Shown here piece by piece: positions 52,558-61,741 of a DNA stretch of 64,000 bases; the first letter of the stretch is position 1, and each line of letters opens with the position of its first letter. The DNA comes from an uncultured Chryseobacterium sp. Lineage in GTDB: Bacteria > Bacteroidota > Bacteroidia > Flavobacteriales > Weeksellaceae. The notes under the pieces are model-generated. The model ran no database searches. It was not told the DNA's origin and saw nothing but the letters and a program-made list of their open reading frames with translations. The stretch spans positions 248,001-312,000 of the forward strand of contig CAJYGB010000018.1 in the NCBI GenBank assembly GCA_913774355.1, in the 5' to 3' direction. A program made the position numbers and the translations under genes.

Positions 52558-53127
52558 TTGAAAACAAAAATATCCACTATTAAAACAAACTATTCGGAAG
52601 AGCAGCTCATCGTTTTACTAAAAGATAGAAACGAAACCGGTTTTCATCATCTGTATGATAACTATTCCGGTGCGTTGTATGGGGTTATTCTCCGAATTGT
52701 TCAGTCCAGAGAATATACTGAAGAAATTATTCAGGATGTTTTCGTTAAAATCTGGAATTCCATTAGCCAATATGATGCGACCAAAGGCAGGTTTTATACC
52801 TGGATGATCAATATTGCAAGGAACACAGCGATCGATTACTTAAAATCTAAGAGTTTTCAAAACGAATTAAAAAACCAATCGCTTCCCGATTTCGTATATG
52901 ATTCTGCAGAACTTTCAACAACGAATGATTCATCTGATTTTATCGGATTTAGTAAAGTGTTGGAAAATCTGGAAACTGACAAGCAGGAACTTATCAATCT
53001 CGCGTATTATCAGGGTTATACTCAGCATGAGATATCCGAAAAACTGAAGATACCCCTGGGAACGGTAAAAACCAAGATGCGGAATGCGCTGATGAAATTA
53101 AAAGATTTGCTAAAAGATTATCAATAA
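52558..53127 (+). CDS. ECF-type RNA polymerase sigma factor
   Basis: 189 residues if TTG 52558 is the start (MKTKISTIKTNYSEEQL). The frame is open to 52483 but that extension is hydrophobic and atypical. Region 2: FHHLYDNYSGALYGVILRIV, QDVFVKIWNSISQYD, GRFYTWMINIARNTAIDYL. Region 4: LINLAYYQGYTQHEISEKLKIPLGTVKTKMRNALMKLK. It is most like the SigK/RpoE group partnered with RskA-type anti-sigma factors. A TAnnTTTG match (TACATTTG, 52553-52560) overlaps the TTG, so the start remains uncertain. Confidence 0.88.
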   Translation: MKTKISTIKTNYSEEQLIVLLKDRNETGFHHLYDNYSGALYGVILRIVQSREYTEEIIQDVFVKIWNSISQYDATKGRFYTWMINIARNTAIDYLKSKSFQNELKNQSLPDFVYDSAELSTTNDSSDFIGFSKVLENLETDKQELINLAYYQGYTQHEISEKLKIPLGTVKTKMRNALMKLKDLLKDYQ

Positions 53128-53128
53128 A

Positions 53129-53938
53129 TTGAATACTAAAGAGTACATATCATCCGGAATTATAGAATCCTATGTTATAGGTCTTGCTTCTCCAGAAGAG
53201 GCTGGGATTTTGGAGTGTGTCATGAAGAACAATGCTGAAGTAAGAGCCGCTTTCGAGGAAGCACAGAAAACTTTGGAAGATCTCGCTACAGCAGAGGCTG
53301 TGACGCCTCCAACGGATTTGAAATCAAAAATCTGGAATACGATACAGCAGGAACAGGCTGCTGGAGAGAAACAAACTGTATTTGCCGTGGATATTCCTGC
53401 AGCAAAGCCACAGGAGGAAATCAGGATTCAGGGAAACAGCAACTGGAAAACTTACGCCGTTGCCGCTTCTGTTCTGTTCCTGATCAGCATTGTCGGAAAT
53501 ATTTTCTGGATGAATGAACAGGCCCGGACGAAAAAAGTAATTGCGGGAATGCAGGCTGAAAAAAAATCCCAGGATTTTGCCATGCAGAAAATAAATCAGA
53601 AGATGGAAATGGTAACCAATCCGGATATGAAAATGGTGATGCTGAAAGGTGTGGAAAAACACGCTGACTCTAAGGCGATGGTATTTTGGGATACCAAAAC
53701 CAAAGCGGTCTATCTGGATGCGGAAAAACTGCCGAAAGCTCCGGAAGGTATGCAGTACCAACTTTGGGCGATTGCCGATGGAAAACCGGTAGATGCAGGA
53801 ATGTATACCGAAGAAAAAGATAGTAAGATTGCTCTTGCCAACATCCCGAAAGCACAGGCCTTTGCCATTACCCTGGAAAAGCAGGGCGGAAGTCCGGTTC
53901 CAACGATGGAAAATATGTATGTGATGGGAGAAATCTAA
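53129..53938 (+). CDS. RskA-like transmembrane anti-sigma factor
   Basis: 269 residues with a TTG start one base after the sigma stop, indicating translational coupling. The N-terminal ~90 cytoplasmic residues (IIESYVIGLASPEEAGILECVMKNNAEVRAAFEEAQ) form the anti-sigma domain. One membrane span is at ~107-127 (YAVAASVLFLISIVGNIFWM). A coiled segment and a C-terminal periplasmic RskA-C domain (VFWDTKTKAVYLDAEKLPKAPEGMQYQLWAI) follow. It holds the sigma factor at the membrane until an envelope signal triggers release. A terminator follows. Confidence 0.9.
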   Translation: MNTKEYISSGIIESYVIGLASPEEAGILECVMKNNAEVRAAFEEAQKTLEDLATAEAVTPPTDLKSKIWNTIQQEQAAGEKQTVFAVDIPAAKPQEEIRIQGNSNWKTYAVAASVLFLISIVGNIFWMNEQARTKKVIAGMQAEKKSQDFAMQKINQKMEMVTNPDMKMVMLKGVEKHADSKAMVFWDTKTKAVYLDAEKLPKAPEGMQYQLWAIADGKPVDAGMYTEEKDSKIALANIPKAQAFAITLEKQGGSPVPTMENMYVMGEI

Positions 53939-53962
53939 TTTGAAATTATTATACCAAATATG

Positions 53963-53990
53963 AATACCGGCTTTTGAGCCGGTATTTTTT
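53963..53990 (+). terminator. Intrinsic terminator of the sigma/anti-sigma operon
   Basis: AATACCGGCT / AGCCGGTATT (53963-53972, 53977-53986) followed by TTTT. Confidence 0.88.
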
Positions 53991-54090
53991 ATTGAATGTG
54001 TTAAGTCTCTGGATATAAGAATTTTTTGAACTGCGTTTAAAAGTTCGGTTTCACTGTAAGTGATAACGGGTGAATTTACGAAAGCTCAGA

Positions 54091-54540
54091 TCATCGGAGA
54101 AGGTACCAGATTCCGACCCCGGCACCTGCGTACACAGCAATCGTAATAATATCGGCAATGGGCTGCGAAAAACGCTTTTCAGCGATCCTCTCTGCATTGA
54201 TCTGGTTCTTGTGGAATTTCAGAACCCCTTTTGGATTGTGAACAGGGTGGGCGATAAGACTATCTCTTTCCCAGCGGTCAACAATGATCTTATATGATCT
54301 ACCGTCAACATCGATCTTAAAATTTTTATTAGGAGCCAGTTTCTGCTGAACATTTACCGGAACCGGCGGCTGGGCGTTCATATTCTGGGATTCAGAAGCC
54401 TGATTTTTCACTTTCCCGGCTGAATTATTTTTGGACTCTTGCTTATTATCAACAGCCGGATCAGCAGGTTTCTTAACCTGATAGGTATAACAGCTTATAA
54501 GAGAACATGATAAAATGATGAGATAAAAATTCTTTCGCAT
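54091..54540 (-). CDS. Lipoprotein of unknown function
   Basis: 149 residues. Signal with lipobox LISC (Cys17). A polar Asn/Gln/Ser/Pro-rich linker (~20-70) leads to a compact segment (KIDVDGRSYKIIVDRWERDSLIAHP) and a C-terminal hydrophobic stretch (ADIITIAVYAGAGVGIWYLL). It is similar in style to small Chryseobacterium lipoproteins with a bacteriosortase-free hydrophobic tail. I do not recognise the family. Confidence 0.7.
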   Translation of the reverse strand: MRKNFYLIILSCSLISCYTYQVKKPADPAVDNKQESKNNSAGKVKNQASESQNMNAQPPVPVNVQQKLAPNKNFKIDVDGRSYKIIVDRWERDSLIAHPVHNPKGVLKFHKNQINAERIAEKRFSQPIADIITIAVYAGAGVGIWYLLR

Positions 54541-54881
54541 TGGCCAAATTTAAGAATTAAATATAATATTCGGCATTTTCTTTTAAATATTACCTCATAA
54601 ATGATTTTAAAGATGAAATATTAGAAAAAAGGGATGATGTAAAATTTGATAGCTTTGAGTTTCCAGCATTATTCTTTTAGAAAAACACATCGGATTTACA
54701 CTAAATAGATGCGATATTATTTGTTTCTGAATTTCTGTAACCTACCTTTTTAACCAATATATTAATATGGATTTAAATGCCCAGAGCTTCAGTTCGCAGT
54801 CAAAAGTTTCAATTATTTCATCAAGAAAAATCCGCCCGGAAAAATTCTGGGCGGATTTTATATGTGATATTTTCTAAAAAA
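54541..54881. other. Intergenic region with one terminator
   Basis: 341 bp of AT-rich DNA. Only the strong hairpin at 54828-54858 is recognised; no gene or promoter motif is convincing. Confidence 0.6.
54828..54858. terminator. Bidirectional intrinsic terminator after the ClC gene
   Basis: AAATCCGCCC (54828-54837) and GGGCGGATTT (54849-54858), with A/T runs on both sides. Confidence 0.8.
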
Positions 54882-56747
54882 TTATTCCGAATACTCTTTC
54901 AGGAGCTGCCGGTAACTCATCAGGATCGTCGATTTGGAAATAAACCCGATAAATACATTCTTAGAATCCACTACCGGAAGATGCCAGGCTCCGGTATCAT
55001 CGAAAGACTGCAGGATTTCCAACGGCTGGTTTTCAGGATGCACCACTGCAGGAGGCGTTTTCATTATCTGGCTTATATTTGCTGAGATTTCTGCGTTTGT
55101 AAACAGATATGGGCGGATATCATCCAATGTTAAAATTCCGCGCAACACCTTATCATTGTTTATAACGGCAAATATATTTTTATTCCCGTTTTTCACGAGT
55201 TCAAACAGTTCCGTAATTGGTGCGTTTTCGTTGATGGATTGGGAATAGTGGTCGATAAAATCTTCCGTTCTTAATGAAAACAATAAATTCTTGTCGTGCT
55301 TGTTGGTGAAAATTTTACCCTGATCGGCAAGTGATTTCAGTTCCGGGGAAATAGGGGAGAACCATTTGGCAATCAGGTATGATATAATCGAGACGATCAT
55401 CAGAGGAATGAAAAGGTCGTATCCGAAGCTTGATTCGGCAATCAGGAAAATAGCTGTTAACGGGGCATACATCACACCACTCATCGCTCCGGCCATCCCA
55501 ACGAGCACCAGATTGGTTACGGGAACATCCGTAAAACCGATCTGCTGGCAGACAATGGCAAATAAATACCCTACCGTTCCGCCGGCAAAAAGGGAAGGTG
55601 CGAAATTTCCCCCATTCCCGCCACTGAAAATGGTAAAGGAAGTGGCAAAAGCTTTTAACAATAGAACAAGGATCAGGAAAATAATGATGGTAAAATTTTT
55701 AATCTCAAAATACCTGAAGAAACTGTTCTCAATAATATGATGTGTATTGCCATTGGTAAAAGCTTTCACCGTATCGTAACCTTCTCCGAACAAAGGAGGA
55801 AAAAGTACACAAAGTAAAGAAAGAACGGCTCCTCCAAACATGGCTTTTCGTAGCCGTGACATTTTCAGTCCCTTAATAAAATGCTCCACTTTTTTCGATA
55901 TGATCACAAAATATCGAGCATAAAGTCCGGTAACAATTCCCAGGATCAGGTAATACGGAACATTTTTATAATTGAATGCTTCTCTTGTATAAAACCTGAA
56001 CAGTACATCTTCCTGAAGAAGAATCCTCGACAAAAGACTTCCGCAAACGGCCGCTACAACCAAAGGAATGAAATCTGTAAAAACCACGCCCGTAAGAAGA
56101 ATTTCAAAGGCAAACATGATTCCGGCAATCGGTGCATTAAAGGCAGAAGCAATCCCTGCCGTAGCCCCGGCAGCGAGCAGTAAAGTGCGTTCTTTATAGC
56201 TTAGACGGTACGTTTGCGCAAAATTGGATCCGATGGCTGCACCCGTTACGGCAATCGGGCTTTCCAGTCCGGCAGAACCTCCTAATCCAACCGTAACAGC
56301 ACTCTGCACGATCTGAGAATACATTTTTACAGAGGAAACAATACTTGAGTTCTGTGCTATTTCGTAAAGAATAGCCCCGATCCCTTTCCGGTCCTGCCCT
56401 TTAAATATCGTCAGGACAATCATCGTTGTAAGGACAATTCCCAGAAAGGGAAAAACTACATAGAAAAGAATCTGGTATTCAAAATGAACCTCAGTCGTTA
56501 TAAAATGATGGATATTATGGACTAACGTCTTCAGTACAACTCCGGCCAGTCCGGCAGAACAACCCACCAGGATTCCGGACAGGACGAGAAACTGGTTCCT
56601 ACTGAGCCTATTGTTCAGCCAGTGAAGGATAATTTCGTAACTGCGTGCTTTTTCAAGGCCGTACTTCTGAAAGTCTCTTTTAAACTTCAGAAAGCTCAGA
56701 AACTTTTTTTTATTATGAATATTCACTCTCGGGAAATTTAGCCGCAA
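54882..56747 (-). CDS. ClC-family chloride channel/antiporter with CBS domain pair
   Basis: 621 residues if TTG 56747 is used; GTG 56726 is the alternative, and no ATG fits. It has a membrane ClC core with VGLGGSAGLESPIAV (equivalent to the gating GREGP, Glu retained), GGNGGNFAPSLFAGG (GxFxP filter) and many helices. Two cytoplasmic CBS motifs sit at the C-terminus (ITELFELVKNGNKNIFAVINND, PLEILQSFDDTGAWHLPVVDSKN). It conducts chloride or exchanges it for protons. The retained gating Glu favours an exchanger. Confidence 0.92.
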   Translation of the reverse strand: MRLNFPRVNIHNKKKFLSFLKFKRDFQKYGLEKARSYEIILHWLNNRLSRNQFLVLSGILVGCSAGLAGVVLKTLVHNIHHFITTEVHFEYQILFYVVFPFLGIVLTTMIVLTIFKGQDRKGIGAILYEIAQNSSIVSSVKMYSQIVQSAVTVGLGGSAGLESPIAVTGAAIGSNFAQTYRLSYKERTLLLAAGATAGIASAFNAPIAGIMFAFEILLTGVVFTDFIPLVVAAVCGSLLSRILLQEDVLFRFYTREAFNYKNVPYYLILGIVTGLYARYFVIISKKVEHFIKGLKMSRLRKAMFGGAVLSLLCVLFPPLFGEGYDTVKAFTNGNTHHIIENSFFRYFEIKNFTIIIFLILVLLLKAFATSFTIFSGGNGGNFAPSLFAGGTVGYLFAIVCQQIGFTDVPVTNLVLVGMAGAMSGVMYAPLTAIFLIAESSFGYDLFIPLMIVSIISYLIAKWFSPISPELKSLADQGKIFTNKHDKNLLFSLRTEDFIDHYSQSINENAPITELFELVKNGNKNIFAVINNDKVLRGILTLDDIRPYLFTNAEISANISQIMKTPPAVVHPENQPLEILQSFDDTGAWHLPVVDSKNVFIGFISKSTILMSYRQLLKEYSE

Positions 56748-56804
56748 CCGAATTGCTGCGGTTCCGTAAATTTATGAAATATATCAGGAAATATAAAATT
56801 GTTC

Positions 56805-58070
56805 CTACTGTCCAGTGTCTTTTTTCGGCCGTAAAATGAGCCTTATCGAAGGATTATTGGTAATGAAAAGCCTTAACCAGTTGAAAGCCAGACGGGCTTT
56901 GCTCCTGAAAGTAATGAGTGGGATGATATGAATAAAAAGCCAAGTAAGCCAGGCAATAAATCCTTTATAGGAAAACTTCGGAAGATCGACTACCGCATTG
57001 AATTTTGAAATAATTGCCATACTTCCTTTGTTGTTATAAGAAAAAGGAATCAGGACTTTATCATCTTCTAGTCTCTTCAGGTTTTTCCCCAGATTCACAG
57101 CATGCTGAATGGCTACCTGCGCCAGTTGCGGATGTCCTTTTGGGAAGTTTTTATCGGTAAACTGCAAGGCTATGTCTCCCAACGCATAAATATTTTTCGT
57201 GCCCTGTACCGTATTGTAAGCGTCCACAAGAATTCTTCTTCCTTTTCCCAAACTTTCTGCCGGAATGCCAGGTACCTCGCGCCCGATAACACCGGAAGTC
57301 CAGATCAGGGTTTCGGTTTCAATACTTCTTCCGTCGGCTAAGATTACTTGTTGATCTACGTAATCTTTTACGGCTACATTTAATATGATTTTTACTCCAA
57401 GTTTCGTCAATCTTTCGTGCGCTGCTTCCTGAGCGGTCTTACTCATGGGTGAAAGCAAAGCTGGAAGGGCATCGATCAGGTAAATATTGGAAAGGCTGAG
57501 CTTAATTTCAGGATACTCTTTTTCAGCAATATAGCTACCCATTTCGGCAATCATCCCTGCAAGCTCCACCCCCGTCGGTCCACCGCCGGCGATGACGATA
57601 TTCTGTAATTTCTGGGCTTTTTTTATGTCTTTGTTCCGGGCAGCCTCTTCCAGTGTCAGCAGCATATAATTCCGCAGGTACAATGCTTCATCGATCGTTT
57701 TCATTGACAGGGAACATTTTTTAACGTTCTCCATTCCAAAATAATTGGTTTCCGTACCCAATGCCAAAACAAGATAATCATACTGAAGAATACCGTTGTC
57801 CGTTTCAATTGAATGATGTTCATGATCCACATTCACAAGGCTTCCCATGTGGAAATTTACATTTTTATATTTTGAAATCATTTTCCGGAAAGGATAGCTG
57901 ATGTTGGATGCTTCGATAAATGAGGTCGCAACCTGATAGATCAGCGGCGGAAAAAAATGGTAATTATTCTTATCGACCAATGTAATTCTGAATCGTTTGT
58001 CATTCACCAGGGATTTTATCAGGTTGATGCCGGCAAAACCTCCGCCTACAATAACGATGTGCTTTTTCAT
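56805..58070 (-). CDS. ndh: Type II NADH dehydrogenase (NAD(P)/FAD-dependent oxidoreductase)
   Basis: 421 residues from ATG 58070 (MKKHIVIVGGGFAGINL). The frame runs on to 58187, but that extension crosses a terminator. Two dinucleotide folds: VIVGGGFAG (FAD) and IVIAGGGPTGVELAGMIAEM (NADH), plus the FAD-closing IYALGDIALQF. The C-terminal ~60 residues (GFIAWLTWLFIHIIPLITF) form the membrane-attaching amphipathic part. It oxidises NADH and reduces quinone without pumping protons. Confidence 0.9.
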   Translation of the reverse strand: MKKHIVIVGGGFAGINLIKSLVNDKRFRITLVDKNNYHFFPPLIYQVATSFIEASNISYPFRKMISKYKNVNFHMGSLVNVDHEHHSIETDNGILQYDYLVLALGTETNYFGMENVKKCSLSMKTIDEALYLRNYMLLTLEEAARNKDIKKAQKLQNIVIAGGGPTGVELAGMIAEMGSYIAEKEYPEIKLSLSNIYLIDALPALLSPMSKTAQEAAHERLTKLGVKIILNVAVKDYVDQQVILADGRSIETETLIWTSGVIGREVPGIPAESLGKGRRILVDAYNTVQGTKNIYALGDIALQFTDKNFPKGHPQLAQVAIQHAVNLGKNLKRLEDDKVLIPFSYNNKGSMAIISKFNAVVDLPKFSYKGFIAWLTWLFIHIIPLITFRSKARLAFNWLRLFITNNPSIRLILRPKKDTGQ

Positions 58071-58165
58071 ATCAAATGATTTGTGGTGGTGCTGAACAAG
58101 CTTCAAGAATAACGCCAAAGGGTGATGCTGGGTGCAATTATACAAATTAATTAAGCTTCCGGATA

Positions 58166-58200
58166 TACAAAAAAAAGAATGAGCCACCGGTTCATCCTTT
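58166..58200. terminator. Terminator of the MFS gene
   Basis: GAATGAGCC (58177-58185) pairs with GGTTCATCC (58189-58197) using wobble pairs. The minus-strand tail is TTTTTTT, and the plus-strand tail is also T-rich. Confidence 0.6.
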
Positions 58201-58220
58201 TTAATTTATCTACTGAAAAA

Positions 58221-59426
58221 TTATGGATTTCTGCTTTTTGTTTTAATTAAGATCAGGATGGCAGAAGAACAGCTAAATGCACCGAAAATATAAACCGACT
58301 GATAACTGAGCCAGCCCGCTATTAATCCTGCTACAGGGCCGGCCAATCCTAAAGACAGATCAAAAAATGCGGAGTAAGCTCCCAAAGCGGTTCCTCGCAT
58401 CTGAGGAGCTATTTTCCGGATCGCTAAAACTCCCAGGGCCGGAAAAACCAGAGAAAATCCAATACCCGTAAGTGCACAGCCCACAATAGCCATCCATCCG
58501 GAAACTGAAAATCCGATACACAATTGTCCAACAATTTCAATGATAAAGGAGACCAAAGCTACTTTATATCCTCCGAATTTATCTGGATACGATGAAAAAA
58601 GAAGGCGGGTAAGAATATAAAAACCTCCGAAACAGAAGAAGCCCAGAGAGGAGTGGTTCCAGCTTTTCTCTTCGAAAAGAAGTGCAATAAAAGAAGCAAT
58701 ACATGCAAACCCCATGGATGAAAACGCCAACGCCAGGCCCTGATCCGAAACTTTTCCGGTTATTTTATAAAAAGGAACCCGCACGAATGACGGATCTACC
58801 GGAACGGCCGGCAATGTAACGGTAGAAATCCAACTTACGCCAGCCAGAAAAATAATCACGCTGAACGATACCATGATCCCTGCCTGCGCGTTCATCCATA
58901 AGCTTAAAGGTGCGCCCAGTGCTATGCCTGCATACATGGCAATCCCGTTCCAGGTCATTACCTTTCCTGAATGCTGAAAACCCAGGAGGCTGATTCCCCA
59001 GGTAAGAGAACCCGTGACCAGCATACTTTCGGCAATCCCATGAATAATGCGTGCAATCAAAAGCAGCCCTAATGCAAGAAAAGTAATTTTAGCAGCAGAA
59101 ACTGCAAGAATATACATCATCCCGGCCGCCAGAACGATAAAAACACCGTAGCGGTTACTGGTATTGGCGCCTGAAGTATCGGTGATCTTTCCTGCATACG
59201 CTCTTGTGAGTAAAGTAGAAAGCGACTGAAGGCCGATAACGGTACCTATTATAAAATTTCCGGATTTTAAATCATTTTTAATAAATCCGGGGAGTGAACC
59301 CAGCGCAATCCCCATTGTCAAGTACATTGCAAAAACCGAAAGTACAATCGGAACAAGAACCTGTACGGTAGTTCTTTGCTTTGTGATATCTCTGTGATCT
59401 GGTGTAAAAGATTTTGTATTTTTCAT
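58221..59426 (-). CDS. MFS transporter
   Basis: 401 residues from ATG 59426 (MKNTKSFTPDH). Twelve hydrophobic helices; motif-A-like GKITDTSGANTSNRYG after helix 2, and LLIARIIHGIAESMLV, similar to the YhhS/YfcJ-type branch. It is probably an exporter with unknown substrate. It is on the same strand as an AraC regulator 74 bp upstream, and divergent from an aldo/keto reductase, so the three may form a small catabolic or detoxification unit. Confidence 0.88.
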   Translation of the reverse strand: MKNTKSFTPDHRDITKQRTTVQVLVPIVLSVFAMYLTMGIALGSLPGFIKNDLKSGNFIIGTVIGLQSLSTLLTRAYAGKITDTSGANTSNRYGVFIVLAAGMMYILAVSAAKITFLALGLLLIARIIHGIAESMLVTGSLTWGISLLGFQHSGKVMTWNGIAMYAGIALGAPLSLWMNAQAGIMVSFSVIIFLAGVSWISTVTLPAVPVDPSFVRVPFYKITGKVSDQGLALAFSSMGFACIASFIALLFEEKSWNHSSLGFFCFGGFYILTRLLFSSYPDKFGGYKVALVSFIIEIVGQLCIGFSVSGWMAIVGCALTGIGFSLVFPALGVLAIRKIAPQMRGTALGAYSAFFDLSLGLAGPVAGLIAGWLSYQSVYIFGAFSCSSAILILIKTKSRNP

Positions 59427-59500
59427 TGTCAACCGTTTTTACTTATTAAAAGTTTACGGTAACAAAAGTAGTTCTGCGAAAGGAACGTAACGATAGCGAA

Positions 59501-60355
59501 TTAACTGTTATTATTAGACAAATAATGGTTTATGTTCCTAAATTGCGAAGCAGTATTTCCTGTACTTTTTTTAAAAAATCTGCAGAAATAGGCATAATCA
59601 TCATAGCCCAGCCTGTACGCAATTTGTTTAACATCAAGGTCCGTATAGTATAAAAGACGTCGGGCTTCCAGGATAATTTCCTGTTGAATCCAATAGCTCG
59701 CAGTGAATCCTGTTATTTCTTTCACCATTTCATTGAGGTATAACGGTGTAATGTGGAGCAGAAGAGCATATGCTTTTACTTGTTTCAGTTCTTTATAATG
59801 ATTTTGCACCAAGCATTTAAATTCAATGACTGTTCTGTATTTTTGCCCGTTTACCGGGTTTTTAAATTCCTGGTCCGCAATTAAATTCCTGACAAATAAA
59901 CCGAGCAGACCATCTGCAAACGAATGAATGATTAAATTCCTGAAAACTTCCGTCCGATCTTTCAGCACAGCTTCAAAAACAGATACGAACTGAAATATTT
60001 CATTGTCACGGTCAACAGAAACGGACTGGTAAGAGTGAAGACCTGCATTTAATATTTCCAGATATGGCTTTGCAATCAACGCCCTTTCGATAAATACAAA
60101 CCAGCCTTCGGAATTTTCAAAATTCAGATACCTGTGAACCTGTCCTTCCGCAACATAGCTGATGGAAGCTCCGGATAGAATCATTTCCGTAAAGTCCAGT
60201 TCCCACACAAAAGTTCCTTTTTTCTGAATAATAAGCATGAAATGATCGTCACGATGTATGGCCTGACCTTTTTGATTATGCTTATCAATGGCAGCAATCT
60301 CAATGCCGGCAGATCCGATTTCGTCTTTATGAAGAAGTATCTCTGTTTTTGCCAT
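59501..60355 (-). CDS. AraC-family transcriptional regulator
   Basis: 284 residues. The N-terminal cupin-like sensing domain (HRDDHFMLIIQKKGTFVWELDF, YVAEGQVHRYLN) is followed by the C-terminal double HTH (LYLNEMVKEITGFTASYWIQQEIILEARRLL ... IAYRLGYDDYAYFCRFFKKSTGNTASQFR). It lies between the MFS gene and the divergent aldo/keto reductase and probably controls one or both. Confidence 0.9.
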   Translation of the reverse strand: MAKTEILLHKDEIGSAGIEIAAIDKHNQKGQAIHRDDHFMLIIQKKGTFVWELDFTEMILSGASISYVAEGQVHRYLNFENSEGWFVFIERALIAKPYLEILNAGLHSYQSVSVDRDNEIFQFVSVFEAVLKDRTEVFRNLIIHSFADGLLGLFVRNLIADQEFKNPVNGQKYRTVIEFKCLVQNHYKELKQVKAYALLLHITPLYLNEMVKEITGFTASYWIQQEIILEARRLLYYTDLDVKQIAYRLGYDDYAYFCRFFKKSTGNTASQFRNINHYLSNNNS

Positions 60356-60458
60356 ATTGTATTAAATTAGGGTAAAATTAAAAATTATAGTGGTTTTAAA
60401 AATAAAGTCTGCATAATATTTGTACCCTTCACAGCACCAAATCTTAAATAACAATATA

Positions 60459-61448
60459 ATGAAATCAGACCTTTTAACGGAAAAGCATCAGCTGGGTATA
60501 GGCGGAGTAGCGATCGGTACTGCTTTTGAAGCGCTTACAGACGGACAATCTTATGAAGTTTTACAGAAGGCATGGGATCTTGGAATCCGCTATTACGATA
60601 CTTCGCCGTGGTATGGCCTCACAAAAAGTGAAAGACGGTTCGGGAATTTCCTGCACGGGCAAAACCGTGATGAATTTGTACTGTCGACAAAAGTAGGGCG
60701 GCTGTTTGTAGAAGTCCCGGAAGATGAAGTTCCTCCGACAATGTGGCAGGATCCTTTACCCTTCGATTTTGAACATAATTATACCGCAGATGCCATCAAA
60801 AGATCCATCGAAGAAAGCCTGGAGAGGACAAGACTAAGCCATATTGATATTGTATATGTACATGATCTTTCCGAAGATCAGGTTGGAGACAGGTATCCGT
60901 ATTTCCTGAAACAGGCCAGGGCGGGAGCTTTTAAAGTCTTATCGGAACTGCGTGATCAGGGTGTAATCAAAGCCTGGGGAATGGGAGTCAATAAAATAGA
61001 ACCGATTTTAGACTGCCTTGAATCTGCTGATCCTGATATCTGTCTTTCGGCCACACAGTATTCCATTCTGGAACATGAAGAAGCTGTAGACAGGCTGTTA
61101 CCCGCCGTGAAGAAAGCCGGGGTAAAGCTGGTTTCCGGAGCCGGGTATAATTCAGGATTCATTAACGGAAGGCCACGGTATAATTATAAGGACGTAATCC
61201 CTAAAGGAATGAAGGAAAAGCGGGAAAAGATCGCTGAAATTGCCAAAAGATACGGGACAACCATTACCCATGCAGCCCTTCAGTTTGTATTGGCAGCTGA
61301 TGAATTTGTATCAATTATCCCCGGAGCCAGCAAGCCGGAGCAGGTGGAAGATAATGTAAAGGCCTGGAAAGAAAATATCCCTTCAGACTTCTGGAAAGAA
61401 CTTAAATCCGAAGGGTTGATTTATGAAAAAGCACAGGTTCCTAACTAA
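60459..61448 (+). CDS. Aldo/keto reductase (D-threo-aldose dehydrogenase-like)
   Basis: 329 residues from ATG 60459 (MKSDLLTEKHQLGIGG); an extended frame begins 39 bp upstream without support. Catalytic Asp/Tyr in IRYYDTSPWYG, Lys in VLSTKVG and His in DIVYVHDLSED. C-terminal IIPGASKPEQVEDNVKAW binds NAD(P). It is most like the fucose/pyridoxal 4-dehydrogenase subgroup, which oxidises sugars or pyridoxal. It is divergent from the AraC gene. Confidence 0.9.
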   Translation: MKSDLLTEKHQLGIGGVAIGTAFEALTDGQSYEVLQKAWDLGIRYYDTSPWYGLTKSERRFGNFLHGQNRDEFVLSTKVGRLFVEVPEDEVPPTMWQDPLPFDFEHNYTADAIKRSIEESLERTRLSHIDIVYVHDLSEDQVGDRYPYFLKQARAGAFKVLSELRDQGVIKAWGMGVNKIEPILDCLESADPDICLSATQYSILEHEEAVDRLLPAVKKAGVKLVSGAGYNSGFINGRPRYNYKDVIPKGMKEKREKIAEIAKRYGTTITHAALQFVLAADEFVSIIPGASKPEQVEDNVKAWKENIPSDFWKELKSEGLIYEKAQVPN

Positions 61449-61470
61449 ACATGAAAAACATATTTTTCTA

Positions 61471-61494
61471 AACCTCCCGGCCGGGAGGTTTTTG
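61471..61494 (+). terminator. Intrinsic terminator of the aldo/keto reductase gene
   Basis: The perfect hairpin AACCTCCCGG / CCGGGAGGTT is followed by TTTG. Confidence 0.88.
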
Positions 61495-61707
61495 TGTTTA
61501 AAGATTTGAATTTAGAGTTAAAAAAAGCTTAAATTAAACTTAAATCCTGAAAGGCCTGTCATTACTGGATTTTTGAATAATTCCGACAGTAAAAGTAAAA
61601 TAAATCGTATATCCAAATAAAGCTTTTTAATTTTTTTTTAAGAAACAGTTAAATATTTTGTTATGTAATGTTATCCGTATGTTAACGGGAAGAAATATAC
61701 TTCTGAA

Positions 61708-61715
61708 TAATTTTG
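61708..61715 (+). promoter_or_regulatory. Bacteroidota -7 element of the TonB-dependent receptor
   Basis: TAATTTTG (TAnnTTTG) lies 26 bp before ATG 61742. Confidence 0.45.
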
Positions 61716-61741
61716 CCATACAATTTTGAAGTATAAAAAAA

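Noticed and set aside
52553..52560. TACATTTG as the promoter of the ECF sigma gene
   Set aside because: It overlaps the most plausible start codon (TTG 52558), and no later start codon fits the protein, so promoter and start cannot both be right.
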